Shown here: one piece after another, positions 17,144 through 25,784 of the stretch | Layout of the letters: every line of letters starts with the position of its first letter | How positions within the stretch are numbered: position 1 is the stretch's first letter | Source: JBBQZO01 sp038207625 | GTDB taxonomy: Bacteria; Pseudomonadota; Gammaproteobacteria; Burkholderiales; Burkholderiaceae_D | Direction: 5' to 3' | DNA length: 64,000 bases | Assembly: GCA_038207625.1 (NCBI GenBank) | Contig: JBBQZO010000003.1 | Coordinates: forward strand, 1 to 64,000 | Made by a program: the position numbers and the translations under genes | Notes under the pieces: model-generated | Told to the model about the DNA's origin: nothing | Databases searched by the model: none | Seen by the model: only the letters and a program-made list of their open reading frames with translations

Positions 17144-18592
17144 CTAGCCCTTGGCGTTGAAGCGGCGCTGGCTGCGCCGGCGCGTGCTCAGACCCAGCAT
17201 GCCCAGACCGGTGACCAGCATCGCCCAGCTGCCCGGCTCCGGCACCGCGTCGAGCGCCTGCGCGACGTAACTGGCGTTCACGCCGGCCAGGTCGGCATCG
17301 GTGACGCCGAACACGAAGAAGCGATTGTCGCCGGAGGCGGCGGCAAAATCGTTGTCGTTGGCGATGAACAGCGTGTGGGTGTTGACGCCATTGAGCGTGA
17401 CGTCGGCACCAAACGCGAGGCCTTCGATCTTGGCCGGCACCTGGCTGGCGCTGAAACCGTGTGCGCCCAGCATCGGCACCAGATCCAGGAACAGCGTCTT
17501 GTTGACCGCCGGCGTCGTGCTGGTGAGCTTGGCGACGCCGCTGACATCGGTCGCGCCGTTCAGGTCGACCATGAACAACTGTTTGACGGCGGCGCTGGTG
17601 CCATCGCCCAGCCCTTTGCCGTCGCGCTCGTCGATCAGGAACTGGTGATCATTGAGCGCCACGATTTCGCTCACGCCGCTGCCGTTGGTGAGCTTGTAGG
17701 CGTACTCGTGAGTGGCCTTGGTGGCGATATCGATGGTGACGATGCGCACCATCTTGCTGGCGTCCTGCTCCAGCGGCGCCTGCATCACGCCCACCAGCGT
17801 CTTGCCGTCGGCCGAGATGGCCAGACCTTCCATGCCCTTGTTGGCGACCCGTCCGCTGGTGTTGCCCGAGATCTCGAGCGCGCCCTGGGACGACAAATTG
17901 CTGATCGCAAATTTGGCCGGCAGCGCGAAGCTGTCGATGCGCTGTCCGCTGGCGCGGTCAAACTGATACACATACGGGCCGTATTCGTCCGACACGAACA
18001 CGCTCTTGCCGTCGCGCGAGACGCGCACCGCTTCCGGATCGAGGCGCGCATTGGCCGTGTTGGCGCTCGACTTGGTCGGATCGAAATTATCCGAGCGACC
18101 GGTGAAGTACTGGTGGGTGGCGTCGTTCAAGGCCGGCACGCCGCTGCCGAGCGTGTTGCCGGTGCCGGTGCCCAACGCGCCCGTGCCGTATACCAGCGCC
18201 GTCGGGCTCGACAACAAGGTCGTCTGCTGCAACACCGGCGTCAGATTGAAGGCCAGGCCCAGGCCGCTGGTGTTGGCCGTCAGCGTCAGGTTCAGCGTCT
18301 GGAAACGCGCGATGTAGGATGTGGTGTCGTCAACCAGGCTGTTGTAGGCGACGGCGTTGGGGCCCCGATCGGGCGTGGCGACGAAGGTGTTGTCGCCAGC
18401 GTAGGCCAACCCGGAACCGAGGCCGCCCAGCAGGTTGCCGGCCACGCCGTTTTCCAGTGGTGCAGCGGTGGCGCTCGACCGGTCGCTCAGCAAGCCGCTC
18501 AGCGTGCCGACGGCGATCAGGTCAACCGCGCGGGCAGCGCCGCTGGCGCACAGTGCGATGACCAGTGCGGGAATGATTTTTTTCTGGAACAT
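17144..18592 (-). CDS. Phytase-like/esterase-like PEP-CTERM protein
   Basis: A 482-residue exported protein with signal peptide (cut near ARA) and a beta-propeller of the 'esterase-like activity of phytase' family. Recognisable pieces are ATPDRGPNA, LDPEAVRVSRDGKSVFVSDEYGPYVYQFD, NKGMEGLAISADGKTLVGVMQ and IEGLAFG. Some relatives are called alkaline phosphatase- or phytase-like, but the substrate is not readable from the sequence. It ends with a full PEP-CTERM tail (VPEPGSWAMLVTGLGMLGLS, then RRRSQRR). Divergent from the malonate decarboxylase operon. Confidence 0.87.
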   Translation of the reverse strand: MFQKKIIPALVIALCASGAARAVDLIAVGTLSGLLSDRSSATAAPLENGVAGNLLGGLGSGLAYAGDNTFVATPDRGPNAVAYNSLVDDTTSYIARFQTLNLTLTANTSGLGLAFNLTPVLQQTTLLSSPTALVYGTGALGTGTGNTLGSGVPALNDATHQYFTGRSDNFDPTKSSANTANARLDPEAVRVSRDGKSVFVSDEYGPYVYQFDRASGQRIDSFALPAKFAISNLSSQGALEISGNTSGRVANKGMEGLAISADGKTLVGVMQAPLEQDASKMVRIVTIDIATKATHEYAYKLTNGSGVSEIVALNDHQFLIDERDGKGLGDGTSAAVKQLFMVDLNGATDVSGVAKLTSTTPAVNKTLFLDLVPMLGAHGFSASQVPAKIEGLAFGADVTLNGVNTHTLFIANDNDFAAASGDNRFFVFGVTDADLAGVNASYVAQALDAVPEPGSWAMLVTGLGMLGLSTRRRSQRRFNAKG

Positions 18593-18662
18593 GATGGTAT
18601 TTCCTTGTCAATGACGAATGCCAGAAAGTTATCACTCGACGATGACGCCACGATGACATCGG

Positions 18663-18719
18663 TGCATCATGTGCAACGGCGCGCAACAGCACACCAATGC
18701 GTTTTGCGCGCATGATGCA
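18663..18719. promoter_or_regulatory. Inverted repeat in the mdc promoter region
   Basis: TGCATCATGTGC at 18663-18674 and GCGCATGATGCA at 18708-18719 are inverted copies matching at 11 of 12 bases, with centres about 45 bases apart. They lie between the divergent phytase-like gene and mdcA, 75 bases before the mdcA start. The arrangement suits a dimeric regulator or DNA looping; no regulator gene is nearby to name it. Confidence 0.45.
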
Positions 18720-18793
18720 TGGCCGGAAACATTATAATAAGCCCTGCAACAGCGCGAACGCGGCGCGCCGCACCACCACCTGGGAGTCTATCG

Positions 18794-20461
18794 ATGGGCA
18801 ATGCCGAACCGGTCTGGAACCGCTTGCAGCAAAACCGCGCGCAGCGGCTGGCGCGCGTGCAGGCGGCGCTGGGCCCTGCGATTAGCGGCAAGCTGGTGCC
18901 GGCTGCCCACATCGCCGTGCTGCTGCACCAGGCGCTTGAGCCGGGCGACCGGGTCTGCATCGAAGGCAACAACCAGAAACAGGCCGATTTTCTGGCCGGC
19001 GCGCTGGCCGCGCTCGACCCGGCCCGCATCCATGACCTGCACATGCTGCAGTCGGTGCTGGCCCTGCCGGCCCACCTGGACGTATTCGACAAGGGCATCG
19101 CCGCGCGGCTGGACTTTTCGTTTTCCGGGCCGCTGGCCGCGCGTCTGGCCAAGCTGGTCGCGGCCGGCAAGATCAACATCGGCGCGATCCACACCTACCT
19201 CGAACTGTACGCACGCTACTTCGTCGACCTGACCCCGCGCGTGTGTCTGGTGGTGGCCCAGGCGGCCGACCGGCACGGCAATCTGTACACAGGGGCGAAC
19301 ACCGAGGACACCCCCACCATCGTCGAGGCGACCGCCTTCAAGGGCGGCATCGTGATCGTGCAGGTCAACGAGCTCGTCGACACGCTGGTGCGCGTCGACA
19401 TTCCCGGCCAGTGGGTCGACTTCGTCGTGCAGGCGCCCAAGCCACACCTGATCGAGCCGCTGTTTACCCGCGACCCGGCGCAGATCTCCGAAATCCAGGT
19501 GCTGATGGCGATGATGGCGATCAAGGGCATCTACGCCGAGTACGGCGTGCGGCGCCTGAACCACGGGATCGGCTTCGACACCGCCGCGATCGAACTGATC
19601 CTGCCCACCTACGGCGCTGCGCTGGGCCTGAAAGGCAAGATCGCAACCCACTGGGCGCTCAATCCGCACCCTGCCCTGATCCCCGCGATCGAGGCCGGCT
19701 TCGTCGAGTCGGTTCACTCGTTCGGCTCCGAACTGGGCATGGAAGACTACATCCGCGCCCGCCCCGACGTATTTTTCACCGGCGCCGACGGCGCGATGCG
19801 CAGCAACCGCGCGCTGGCCCAGGTGGCCGGTCACTACGCCTGCGACCTGTTCATCGGTTCGACCTTGCAGATCGACCTGCAGGGCAATTCGTCGACGGCG
19901 ACAAGCGGGCGCATCGCCGGTTTCGGCGGCGCGCCCAACATGGGCGCCGACGCGCGCGGGCGGCGCCACGCCAGCGACGCCTGGCTCAAGGCGGGCCAGC
20001 AGGCACGCGCCGGCAGGAACCAGATCCCGCGCGGCCAGAAGCTGGTGGTGCAGATCGTCGAGACCTTCCGCGAACACATGCAGCCGGCCTTCGTCGAGCG
20101 GCTCGACGCGTGGACGCTGGCCGAGCAGGCCGGCATGGCAATTCCGCCGGTGATGATTTACGGCGACGACGTGACCCATATCCTCACCGAGGAAGGCATC
20201 GCCAACCTGCTGCTGTGCCGCAGCGACGACGAGCGCGAGCAGGCCATCCGCGGCGTGGCCGGCTACACCCCGGTCGGACTGGGGCGCGACCGGCGTATGG
20301 TGGAAAACCTGCGCGAACGGGGCATCATCACGCGCGCCGCCGACATGGGCATCGACCAGCGCATGGCCACGCGCGACCTGCTGGCCGCCAGGACGATGAA
20401 AGACCTGGTCCGTGCATCCGGCGGCCTGTACAACCCACCGCAACGCTTCAGGAACTGGTGA
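18794..20461 (+). CDS. mdcA: Malonate decarboxylase alpha subunit MdcA
   Basis: The 555-residue acyl carrier protein transferase moves the ACP from acetyl-ACP to malonate, giving malonyl-ACP and acetate. Length and long blocks (ITSL-type CoA-transferase fold, IHTYLELYARYFVDLTPRV, HWALNPHPALIPAIEAGF, and the C-terminal YTPVGLGRDR) match MdcA closely. The start at 18794 is set by GGGAG seven bases upstream; the frame is open to 18719 but without a ribosome site. Its TGA overlaps the mdcC start (TGATG), so the next gene is translationally coupled. It begins the seven-gene operon mdcACDEGBH for biotin-independent malonate breakdown to acetate and CO2. Confidence 0.95.
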   Translation: MGNAEPVWNRLQQNRAQRLARVQAALGPAISGKLVPAAHIAVLLHQALEPGDRVCIEGNNQKQADFLAGALAALDPARIHDLHMLQSVLALPAHLDVFDKGIAARLDFSFSGPLAARLAKLVAAGKINIGAIHTYLELYARYFVDLTPRVCLVVAQAADRHGNLYTGANTEDTPTIVEATAFKGGIVIVQVNELVDTLVRVDIPGQWVDFVVQAPKPHLIEPLFTRDPAQISEIQVLMAMMAIKGIYAEYGVRRLNHGIGFDTAAIELILPTYGAALGLKGKIATHWALNPHPALIPAIEAGFVESVHSFGSELGMEDYIRARPDVFFTGADGAMRSNRALAQVAGHYACDLFIGSTLQIDLQGNSSTATSGRIAGFGGAPNMGADARGRRHASDAWLKAGQQARAGRNQIPRGQKLVVQIVETFREHMQPAFVERLDAWTLAEQAGMAIPPVMIYGDDVTHILTEEGIANLLLCRSDDEREQAIRGVAGYTPVGLGRDRRMVENLRERGIITRAADMGIDQRMATRDLLAARTMKDLVRASGGLYNPPQRFRNW

Positions 20462-20775
20462 TGGAAACGCTGACATATCGTTTTGAAGGCGGGCAGCGCC
20501 CGCTGCCTGGCCAGGCGCAACTGGTCGGCGTGGTCAGCTCCGGCAATCTGGAAGTGCTGATCGAAGCGGCCGACCTGCACGGCGCCTGCGAGCTGGTCGT
20601 CTGCACCACGGCGAGCGGCTTTGGCAGCATCTGGCAGGCGGTGATGGAGGACTTCCACGCGCGCTGGCAGCTGCGCGACGCGCGCCTGTCGCTCAACGAC
20701 GTGGGTGCCACGCCGGCGGTGGTCAACCTGCGTCTGGACCAGGCGGTCGAGGCGATGCTGGGAGCGCCGCCATGA
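20461..20775 (+). CDS. mdcC: Malonate decarboxylase acyl carrier protein MdcC (delta)
   Basis: A 104-residue ACP carrying the unusual prosthetic group 2'-(5''-triphosphoribosyl)-3'-dephospho-CoA. The attachment region VVSSGNLEVL is present, with the serine at position 26 or 27 as the likely site. The fold follows the citrate lyase ACP type rather than fatty acid ACPs. Start overlaps the mdcA stop by one base; its own stop overlaps the mdcD ATG (ATGA). Confidence 0.95.
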   Translation: METLTYRFEGGQRPLPGQAQLVGVVSSGNLEVLIEAADLHGACELVVCTTASGFGSIWQAVMEDFHARWQLRDARLSLNDVGATPAVVNLRLDQAVEAMLGAPP

Positions 20776-21671
20776 GCAGCTATCTGGAAGCGAGCGCGCG
20801 CGCACGCGTGCGCGCGCTGCTCGACCCGGGCAGCGCCGACGAATTTCTGCCGCCGTCGCTGCGCGTGGTCAGTCCGCACCTGGGCCAGTTGAACGCGCCG
20901 GTTGCGTTCGACGACGGCATCTGGGTCGGACGCGGCACGCTGCGCGGCCTGCGCCTGTGCGTGGCGGCGCAGGAAGGACGCTTCATGGGCGGCGCAGTGG
21001 GCGAAGTGCATGGCGCCAAACTGGTGGGGCTGCTGCGCCGCGCGATCGCCGAGCGCGCCGACGCGGTGCTGCTGCTGCTCGAATCGGGCGGCGTGCGCCT
21101 GCATGAAGCGAACGCCGGCCTGATCGCGGTAGCCGAGGTGATGCGCGCCGTGCTCGAGGTGCGCGCCGCCGGGATTGCCGTGGTGGTGCTGGCGGGCGGC
21201 GCGAACGGCTGCTTCGGCGGCATCGGCATCGTGGCGCGCTGCGCCAACACCATCATCATGTCCGAAGAAGGCCGGCTGGCCATGTCCGGCCCGGAGGTGA
21301 TCGAAACGGTCAACGGCGTCGAGGAATTCGACTCGCGCGACCGCGCGCTGGTGTGGCGCACCACCGGCGGCAAGCACCGTTACCTGATCGGCGACTGCGC
21401 CGCCATCGTGAGCGATGACATCAATGCATTTGCAGATGCTGCGCACGCGGCCATCCTTGCCTGCCGGCAGGGTGACGTCGCCCTTAGCCTGGCCGAACTG
21501 GAGGCTGAACACGATCTGCTGGGCCAGCGACTGGCGCGCTTTGGCGACGCCACCGAACCGATGCAGATCTGGGCGCGCCTTGGCGTCGCCGCACCGGAGC
21601 GAATTGCACTGATGGACGCAGCCGAATTTGTCGAGCAGTGCGGCGCGCAGCGTCTGGGAGGCCGACCGTGA
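20772..21671 (+). CDS. mdcD: Malonate decarboxylase beta subunit MdcD
   Basis: This 299-residue crotonase-like subunit forms, with MdcE, the malonyl-ACP decarboxylase that releases CO2 and regenerates acetyl-ACP. Carboxyltransferase-type motifs are visible: LLLESGGVRLHEANAG, NGCFGGIGIVARCAN for the oxyanion loops, and the SGPEVIE segment. Start overlaps mdcC by four bases (ATGA) and its TGA overlaps the GTG of mdcE. Confidence 0.95.
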   Translation: MSSYLEASARARVRALLDPGSADEFLPPSLRVVSPHLGQLNAPVAFDDGIWVGRGTLRGLRLCVAAQEGRFMGGAVGEVHGAKLVGLLRRAIAERADAVLLLLESGGVRLHEANAGLIAVAEVMRAVLEVRAAGIAVVVLAGGANGCFGGIGIVARCANTIIMSEEGRLAMSGPEVIETVNGVEEFDSRDRALVWRTTGGKHRYLIGDCAAIVSDDINAFADAAHAAILACRQGDVALSLAELEAEHDLLGQRLARFGDATEPMQIWARLGVAAPERIALMDAAEFVEQCGAQRLGGRP

Positions 21672-22462
21672 ACTGGCAAACGCTGGCAAACCAATTATTC
21701 CCGCAGGGGCATGCGATCAGCGAGCGCGAGTTTGTGTTGTCGGGCACCGGACAAGTAGACGGCGTGACCATCGCCGTCGTCGGCACCTGCGCACACACCG
21801 CCATCGGCGTCGAGATCGCGCTAGCGCAGGCGCGCTGCGTGCTCGACACGGTGCGCGATTTTCCGCAACGCCCGATCCTGATCCTGGTCGACACGCAGGG
21901 ACAGCGCCTGCGCCAGCGCGACGAAATGTTGGGTATCAACAGCTATATGGCCCACCTGGCGAAGGCGCTCGCGCTGGCACGCCAGCGCGGCCACAAACTC
22001 ATCGGCCTAGTCTACGATCAGGCGCTGTCGGGCGGCTTCATCACCAGCGGCATGATGGCCGACGCCTGCTACGCGCTGCCCGGCGCGACCATCCGCGTGA
22101 TGGGACTGGCCGCGATGGCGCGCATCACCAAGGTACCCGAACAGCGCCTGCTCGAACTGGCGGCCAGCAATCCCGTGTTCGCACCGGGTGCGGAAAACTA
22201 CCTACGCATGGGCGGCATCGAGGCGATCTGGGATGGTGACCTGGCCGCCCATCTGGCCGCTGCGCTGAGCGCCGACGACGCCGGCGACCGGCGCGCCGCA
22301 CTGGGACAGCAGCGCGGCGGGCGCAGCATGGCGCTGCGCGTCATGCAAGCGGTGCAAACGGGCGACGACATGATGCCGGCACCGCCGGCAGTGCAAACGG
22401 GCGGTGACATGTTGCCGGCACCACCGGCAGCGCGAACGGGCGGCGATGTTGCGCCGGCATGA
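21668..22462 (+). CDS. mdcE: Malonate decarboxylase gamma subunit MdcE with repeat tail
   Basis: A 264-residue partner of MdcD, with the carboxyltransferase motifs LVDTQGQRLRQRDEMLG and LIGLVYDQALSGGFITSG. The start is taken as GTG at 21668, giving VNWQTLANQLFP and a GTGA overlap with mdcD; a more distant GTG at 21638 lies inside mdcD and adds nonconserved residues. The last 37 residues are unusual: two copies and a partial third of a 13-residue unit like VQTGGDMLPAPPA, encoded by a 39-bp tandem repeat. The final codons overlap the mdcG start by 17 bases. Confidence 0.93.
   Translation: MNWQTLANQLFPQGHAISEREFVLSGTGQVDGVTIAVVGTCAHTAIGVEIALAQARCVLDTVRDFPQRPILILVDTQGQRLRQRDEMLGINSYMAHLAKALALARQRGHKLIGLVYDQALSGGFITSGMMADACYALPGATIRVMGLAAMARITKVPEQRLLELAASNPVFAPGAENYLRMGGIEAIWDGDLAAHLAAALSADDAGDRRAALGQQRGGRSMALRVMQAVQTGDDMMPAPPAVQTGGDMLPAPPAARTGGDVAPA
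22352..22459 (+). repeat. 39-bp tandem repeat at the mdcE/mdcG junction
   Basis: Units at 22352-22390 and 22391-22429 differ at only a few bases, and a shorter third unit runs 22430-22459. Each reads GTGCAAACGGGC(G)... ending CCGCCGGCA or a variant, in frame with mdcE. The third unit contains the mdcG start codon. Unit length is a multiple of three, so gain or loss of copies would not shift the frame. Confidence 0.85.
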
Positions 22463-23126
22463 GCTGGTGTGGCTGTCCGAACGAGGCTGGCGCAGTGCGC
22501 TGGCCACTGCCGCGCCGGGCGCGCGCGCCGCACTGGCGCGCTGGCGCGACGCCGACTGGCCGACCATCGTGCGCCGCGCCGATACCGACGCGCCACCCAA
22601 TCAGGTCTGTCTGGGCGTGGCGCTGCCGCCCGATCCGCGCGACGGCAGCAAACAGCGCATCGCGCTGCGCGCCGAACTGGCCGATGTGAGCCGGGTGCTG
22701 ACGCCGTTGCCGCTCGCGCGGGCATGCGCGGCTGCGCCGGCGCACTGGCGCGCGGCGCTGGCCGCGCTCGACGCTGACGCCGGGGCGGCCGGTATCGGGC
22801 TGCAGGTGTACGGTTCGCTGGCGCTGCAGGCACTCACGAGCGCGACCTACCTGACGCCCACATCGGACATCGACTTGCTGGTGTACCCCAGCAGCGAAGC
22901 ACAACTGACACGCGCCATCGCCTTGTTCGACACGCACGCGCACCAGCTGCCGCTGGACGGCGAAATCGTGTTTCCCACGGGCGCCGCGGTGGCCTGGAAA
23001 GAGTGCCGCGACGCGCTGCGCGCGGCACCGGGCGCGCGCGTGCTGAGCAAGCAAATCGACCGTGCATGCCTGTCACCGCTGGCTCAATTGCTGGCAAGCT
23101 TCGCGCTCCAAGCATGCGTAGCCTGA
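22446..23126 (+). CDS. mdcG: Phosphoribosyl-dephospho-CoA transferase MdcG
   Basis: The 226-residue nucleotidyltransferase attaches the triphosphoribosyl-dephospho-CoA group to apo-MdcC. The nucleotidyltransferase core is visible: YGSLALQ with Gly123-Ser124, then SDIDLLV with Asp141 and Asp143. The ATG at 22446 overlaps the mdcE end by 17 bases; an upstream in-frame start at 22404 would add repeat-derived sequence. Its stop overlaps mdcB by 13 bases. Confidence 0.92.
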   Translation: MLRRHELVWLSERGWRSALATAAPGARAALARWRDADWPTIVRRADTDAPPNQVCLGVALPPDPRDGSKQRIALRAELADVSRVLTPLPLARACAAAPAHWRAALAALDADAGAAGIGLQVYGSLALQALTSATYLTPTSDIDLLVYPSSEAQLTRAIALFDTHAHQLPLDGEIVFPTGAAVAWKECRDALRAAPGARVLSKQIDRACLSPLAQLLASFALQACVA

Positions 23127-24019
23127 GCTCGCAACGCCACTTGCCGGTGCATCCGGCGGTGCTGGCGCGCGCGCTGCGGCGTGAGCGCGCGATTGGCCTG
23201 CGCATCGCACGCCTGGCAGTGCGCAGCCTGTACCAGGAACTGCGTCTGTATCCGAAACCGGGGCTGGTATCGCTGGTCGACGCCGGCAGCCACCGCGACA
23301 TGGACGGGGCCACGTTCATGCGCAGCCTGTTCGCCCTGCGCCACTATTTTGAGCGCATCACGCGCGCCGGCATGCGCGGCGCCAGCTTCGCCACGCTGCA
23401 GCGCCTGGGCATCGAGGCCGAGCGGCGCATGTTGGACGCGACCGGCGGCGTCAACACGCATCGCGGCGCGATTTTTTGCATCGGCCTGCTGTGCGCGGCG
23501 ATCGGCCACTGCGCCGCGCAGCGTGTGGCGCTGTCGGCGCAGGCGATCCGCGCGGCGCTGCTGGCCCAATGGGGCGCAGCACTGGCTGAGCATACCCGCC
23601 CAGGCGCGGCCGACACGCACGGCCTGCAGGCAGCCGCACGCGACCAGGTCAGCGGTGCGCGCGAAGAAGCGGCGCTGGGTTTGCCCTCGCTGTTCGAGCT
23701 TGCGCTACCGCGCCTGCAACAGCGGCTCGAGGCCGGCGGCAGCGCGCGCCACGCCGGCATCGATACGCTGTTTGCCCTGATGGCGCACATCAGCGACACC
23801 AACGTGTATCACCGCGGCGGCGTCGCCGGCGCGCTGACGGTGCGCCACCACGCGCGGCAGTTTCTGCGCGACGGCGGCAGCGCCAATCCCCACTGGGAGG
23901 CGCAGGCGCTGGCCATACATGCGCGCTTTGTGCGCGCCCGCCTGTCGCCCGGCGGCGCGGCCGACCTGCTGGCGGCGACCTGTTTCATCCACAGCGTCAC
24001 CGTGGGAGAGGCGCCGTGA
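23114..24019 (+). CDS. mdcB: Triphosphoribosyl-dephospho-CoA synthase MdcB
   Basis: A 301-residue CitG-family enzyme that makes the MdcC prosthetic group precursor from ATP and dephospho-CoA with loss of adenine. Conserved blocks are YPKPGLVSLVDAGSHRDMD at about residues 46-64, TGGVNTHRGAIF near 112 and SDTNVYHRGG in the C-terminal third. The ATG at 23114 gives a 13-base overlap with mdcG; the open frame reaches back to 23003 but inside mdcG. Confidence 0.93.
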   Translation: MRSLSSQRHLPVHPAVLARALRRERAIGLRIARLAVRSLYQELRLYPKPGLVSLVDAGSHRDMDGATFMRSLFALRHYFERITRAGMRGASFATLQRLGIEAERRMLDATGGVNTHRGAIFCIGLLCAAIGHCAAQRVALSAQAIRAALLAQWGAALAEHTRPGAADTHGLQAAARDQVSGAREEAALGLPSLFELALPRLQQRLEAGGSARHAGIDTLFALMAHISDTNVYHRGGVAGALTVRHHARQFLRDGGSANPHWEAQALAIHARFVRARLSPGGAADLLAATCFIHSVTVGEAP

Positions 24020-24954
24020 CTGCGCGCTTTGCCATCGTGTGCCCCGGTCAGGGTGGCCAGCATCGTGATATGTTCGAACTGGTGCGCAGCGACGCGCACG
24101 CCGGCGCCCTGCTCGACGGGTGGCTGGCCGAGGCACTACCGTCGCACGCGCCAGAGGCGCTGCTGGCCGAGCCGGCCAGCCTGTTTGCCAATCGCTTTGC
24201 GCAGCCCTTGATCGTCGCCGCCACGCTCGCCATGCACGCGGCGCTGCGCGCGCAGTTGCCGGCGCCGGTGCTGATCGCCGGCTACAGCGTCGGCGAGCTG
24301 AGCGCCTACGCGGTGGCCGGCGCGCTCGCCCCGCTCGAAGCGATCGGGCTGGCGCGCACGCGCGCACACCTGATGGACGGCTGCGTCGCCGCGCACCATC
24401 CGCACGCATTACTGGCCGTGTCCGGCCTGAACGTCGAACGCGTCAGTGCGATGCTCAGTGCGCACGGCTTTTACCTGGCAATCGAGAATGGCGCCGACAG
24501 TTGCATCGTCGGCGGCGCCGATGCGCAGACGGGCGCGTTACAGACCCAGCTCGCGCACGCAGGCGCACGCACGCGCCGGCTCGATGTCGGCGTCGCCTCG
24601 CACACGCCGTATATGGACGCTGCGATCCCCGCGTTTCGTGCAGCACTCGCCGCCAGCGCCTTGGTCGCGCCGCCCATTGCCGTGCTCGCAGGCAGCTCGG
24701 GACAGCCGGTGCACGCCCGCGCCGACGCGATCGACGCGCTGACCGGTCAGCTCACGCAAGCGCTGCGCTGGGCCGACTGCATGGATGCACTTGCCGAGGC
24801 GGGCATATGCACAGTGCTGGAACTGGGACCGGGAAAGGCGCTGGCAGACATGCTGCGCGCGCGCCATCCGCACATCGCGGTGCGCTCGGTTGCCGAGTTT
24901 CGCACGTTGGCGGGGGTGGCCGGCTGGATCACACGCCACACCAACGCGTGTTAG
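24016..24954 (+). CDS. mdcH: Malonyl-CoA:ACP malonyltransferase MdcH
   Basis: The 312-residue acyltransferase (FabD fold) primes MdcC with malonyl groups. It shows the N-terminal CPGQGGQ, the nucleophile elbow GYSVGE with Ser91, and the catalytic His196 in SHTPYM. A Tyr replaces the usual His in the GHSxGE motif. The start is a GTG overlapping the mdcB stop (GTGA). It ends the operon; no transporter (mdcF or mdcLM) or mdcR regulator follows, and the next gene is convergent. Confidence 0.94.
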   Translation: MTARFAIVCPGQGGQHRDMFELVRSDAHAGALLDGWLAEALPSHAPEALLAEPASLFANRFAQPLIVAATLAMHAALRAQLPAPVLIAGYSVGELSAYAVAGALAPLEAIGLARTRAHLMDGCVAAHHPHALLAVSGLNVERVSAMLSAHGFYLAIENGADSCIVGGADAQTGALQTQLAHAGARTRRLDVGVASHTPYMDAAIPAFRAALAASALVAPPIAVLAGSSGQPVHARADAIDALTGQLTQALRWADCMDALAEAGICTVLELGPGKALADMLRARHPHIAVRSVAEFRTLAGVAGWITRHTNAC

Positions 24955-24975
24955 CGCGCACGCGCCAGGCCTGCG

Positions 24976-25782
24976 TCAGTACGGCACGCGGAAGCGATAG
25001 CCCTTGAAGCTGAGCAGCGCCGCCTTCGGCATCAGCTTTTCCAGCATCAGCCCGGGCGCCAGCTCCTCGCCTTCATGGCGCAGTGTCTTATCGACCAACA
25101 ACAGCCGGTCAGCCGGATTTTTCGAATAGATGTAGCCGCCCATCGCCAGCTGCGGCACCTCGCGCTGAATCTGCTCGGGCAGCTCGCGCAAGGTCGGCGC
25201 CGATTCTTCCGGCGCTGGCGCGGCGCGTGCAACGGCCGGCTTCGACTCGCCAGCCGGCACCGCCGCAACGGCGCTGACCGGCGCGGGCGCTGACCGGCTC
25301 ACCAGCGCCGCTGGCGACGTGATCGGCGCGCTGCGCGGCGCGGCGATCGCCTCCGGCGCGCGCGCCGGCAACGCAGCCACGGGCACAACCGGCACGCCGG
25401 TCGGCACGACCGCTTGCGCCGCCAACCCGCCAGTCGGTGCCAATGGTGCGCTCGCTTGCGCGGCCAGCGCGGCCGCTTGGGCCGGCTGCGCGCTCGCTTG
25501 TGCCAACGCCGCAGCCGGTGGCGCCGGCGCTGCGACTGCGAGCGCTGCCGGCGCGCCTGGTCCGGCGCCCGGCGGCGCGGCGTCTTGCTGGTGCCACAGC
25601 CATGCTGCGCCGACCGCCAGCAGCAGTGTGCCGCCCGCCAGCGCCAGCCACCACGGCGCGTGTCGGCGCGCGCCGCCATCGGCATCGGGCGCGCCCGACA
25701 TCAGCGGCGCATGGATGCTTGGCAGCGTTCCCAACTGACGTTCGGCCTGTGCTTTTTTGAGTGCTTCCAGAATGTAGGACAT
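24976..25782 (-). CDS. gspB: Type II secretion accessory protein GspB
   Basis: A 268-residue bitopic protein: short cytoplasmic start MSYILEALKKAQAER, one membrane helix at about residues 44-64, a long Ala/Pro-rich periplasmic linker and a C-terminal GspB domain (ELPEQIQREVPQLAMGGYIYSKNPADRLLLVDK, ending FKGYRFRVPY). With GspA it helps insert the GspD secretin through the peptidoglycan in type II secretion. Two bases separate it from gspA, so they form one operon; the rest of the secretion genes are elsewhere. Confidence 0.9.
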   Translation of the reverse strand: MSYILEALKKAQAERQLGTLPSIHAPLMSGAPDADGGARRHAPWWLALAGGTLLLAVGAAWLWHQQDAAPPGAGPGAPAALAVAAPAPPAAALAQASAQPAQAAALAAQASAPLAPTGGLAAQAVVPTGVPVVPVAALPARAPEAIAAPRSAPITSPAALVSRSAPAPVSAVAAVPAGESKPAVARAAPAPEESAPTLRELPEQIQREVPQLAMGGYIYSKNPADRLLLVDKTLRHEGEELAPGLMLEKLMPKAALLSFKGYRFRVPY

Positions 25783-25784
25783 GC

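Noticed and set aside
16148..18715. Long plus-strand open frame antisense to mobB and the phytase-like gene
   Set aside because: Translation is Arg/His/Gln-rich with no domain; it is the antisense shadow of two well-supported genes on the other strand.
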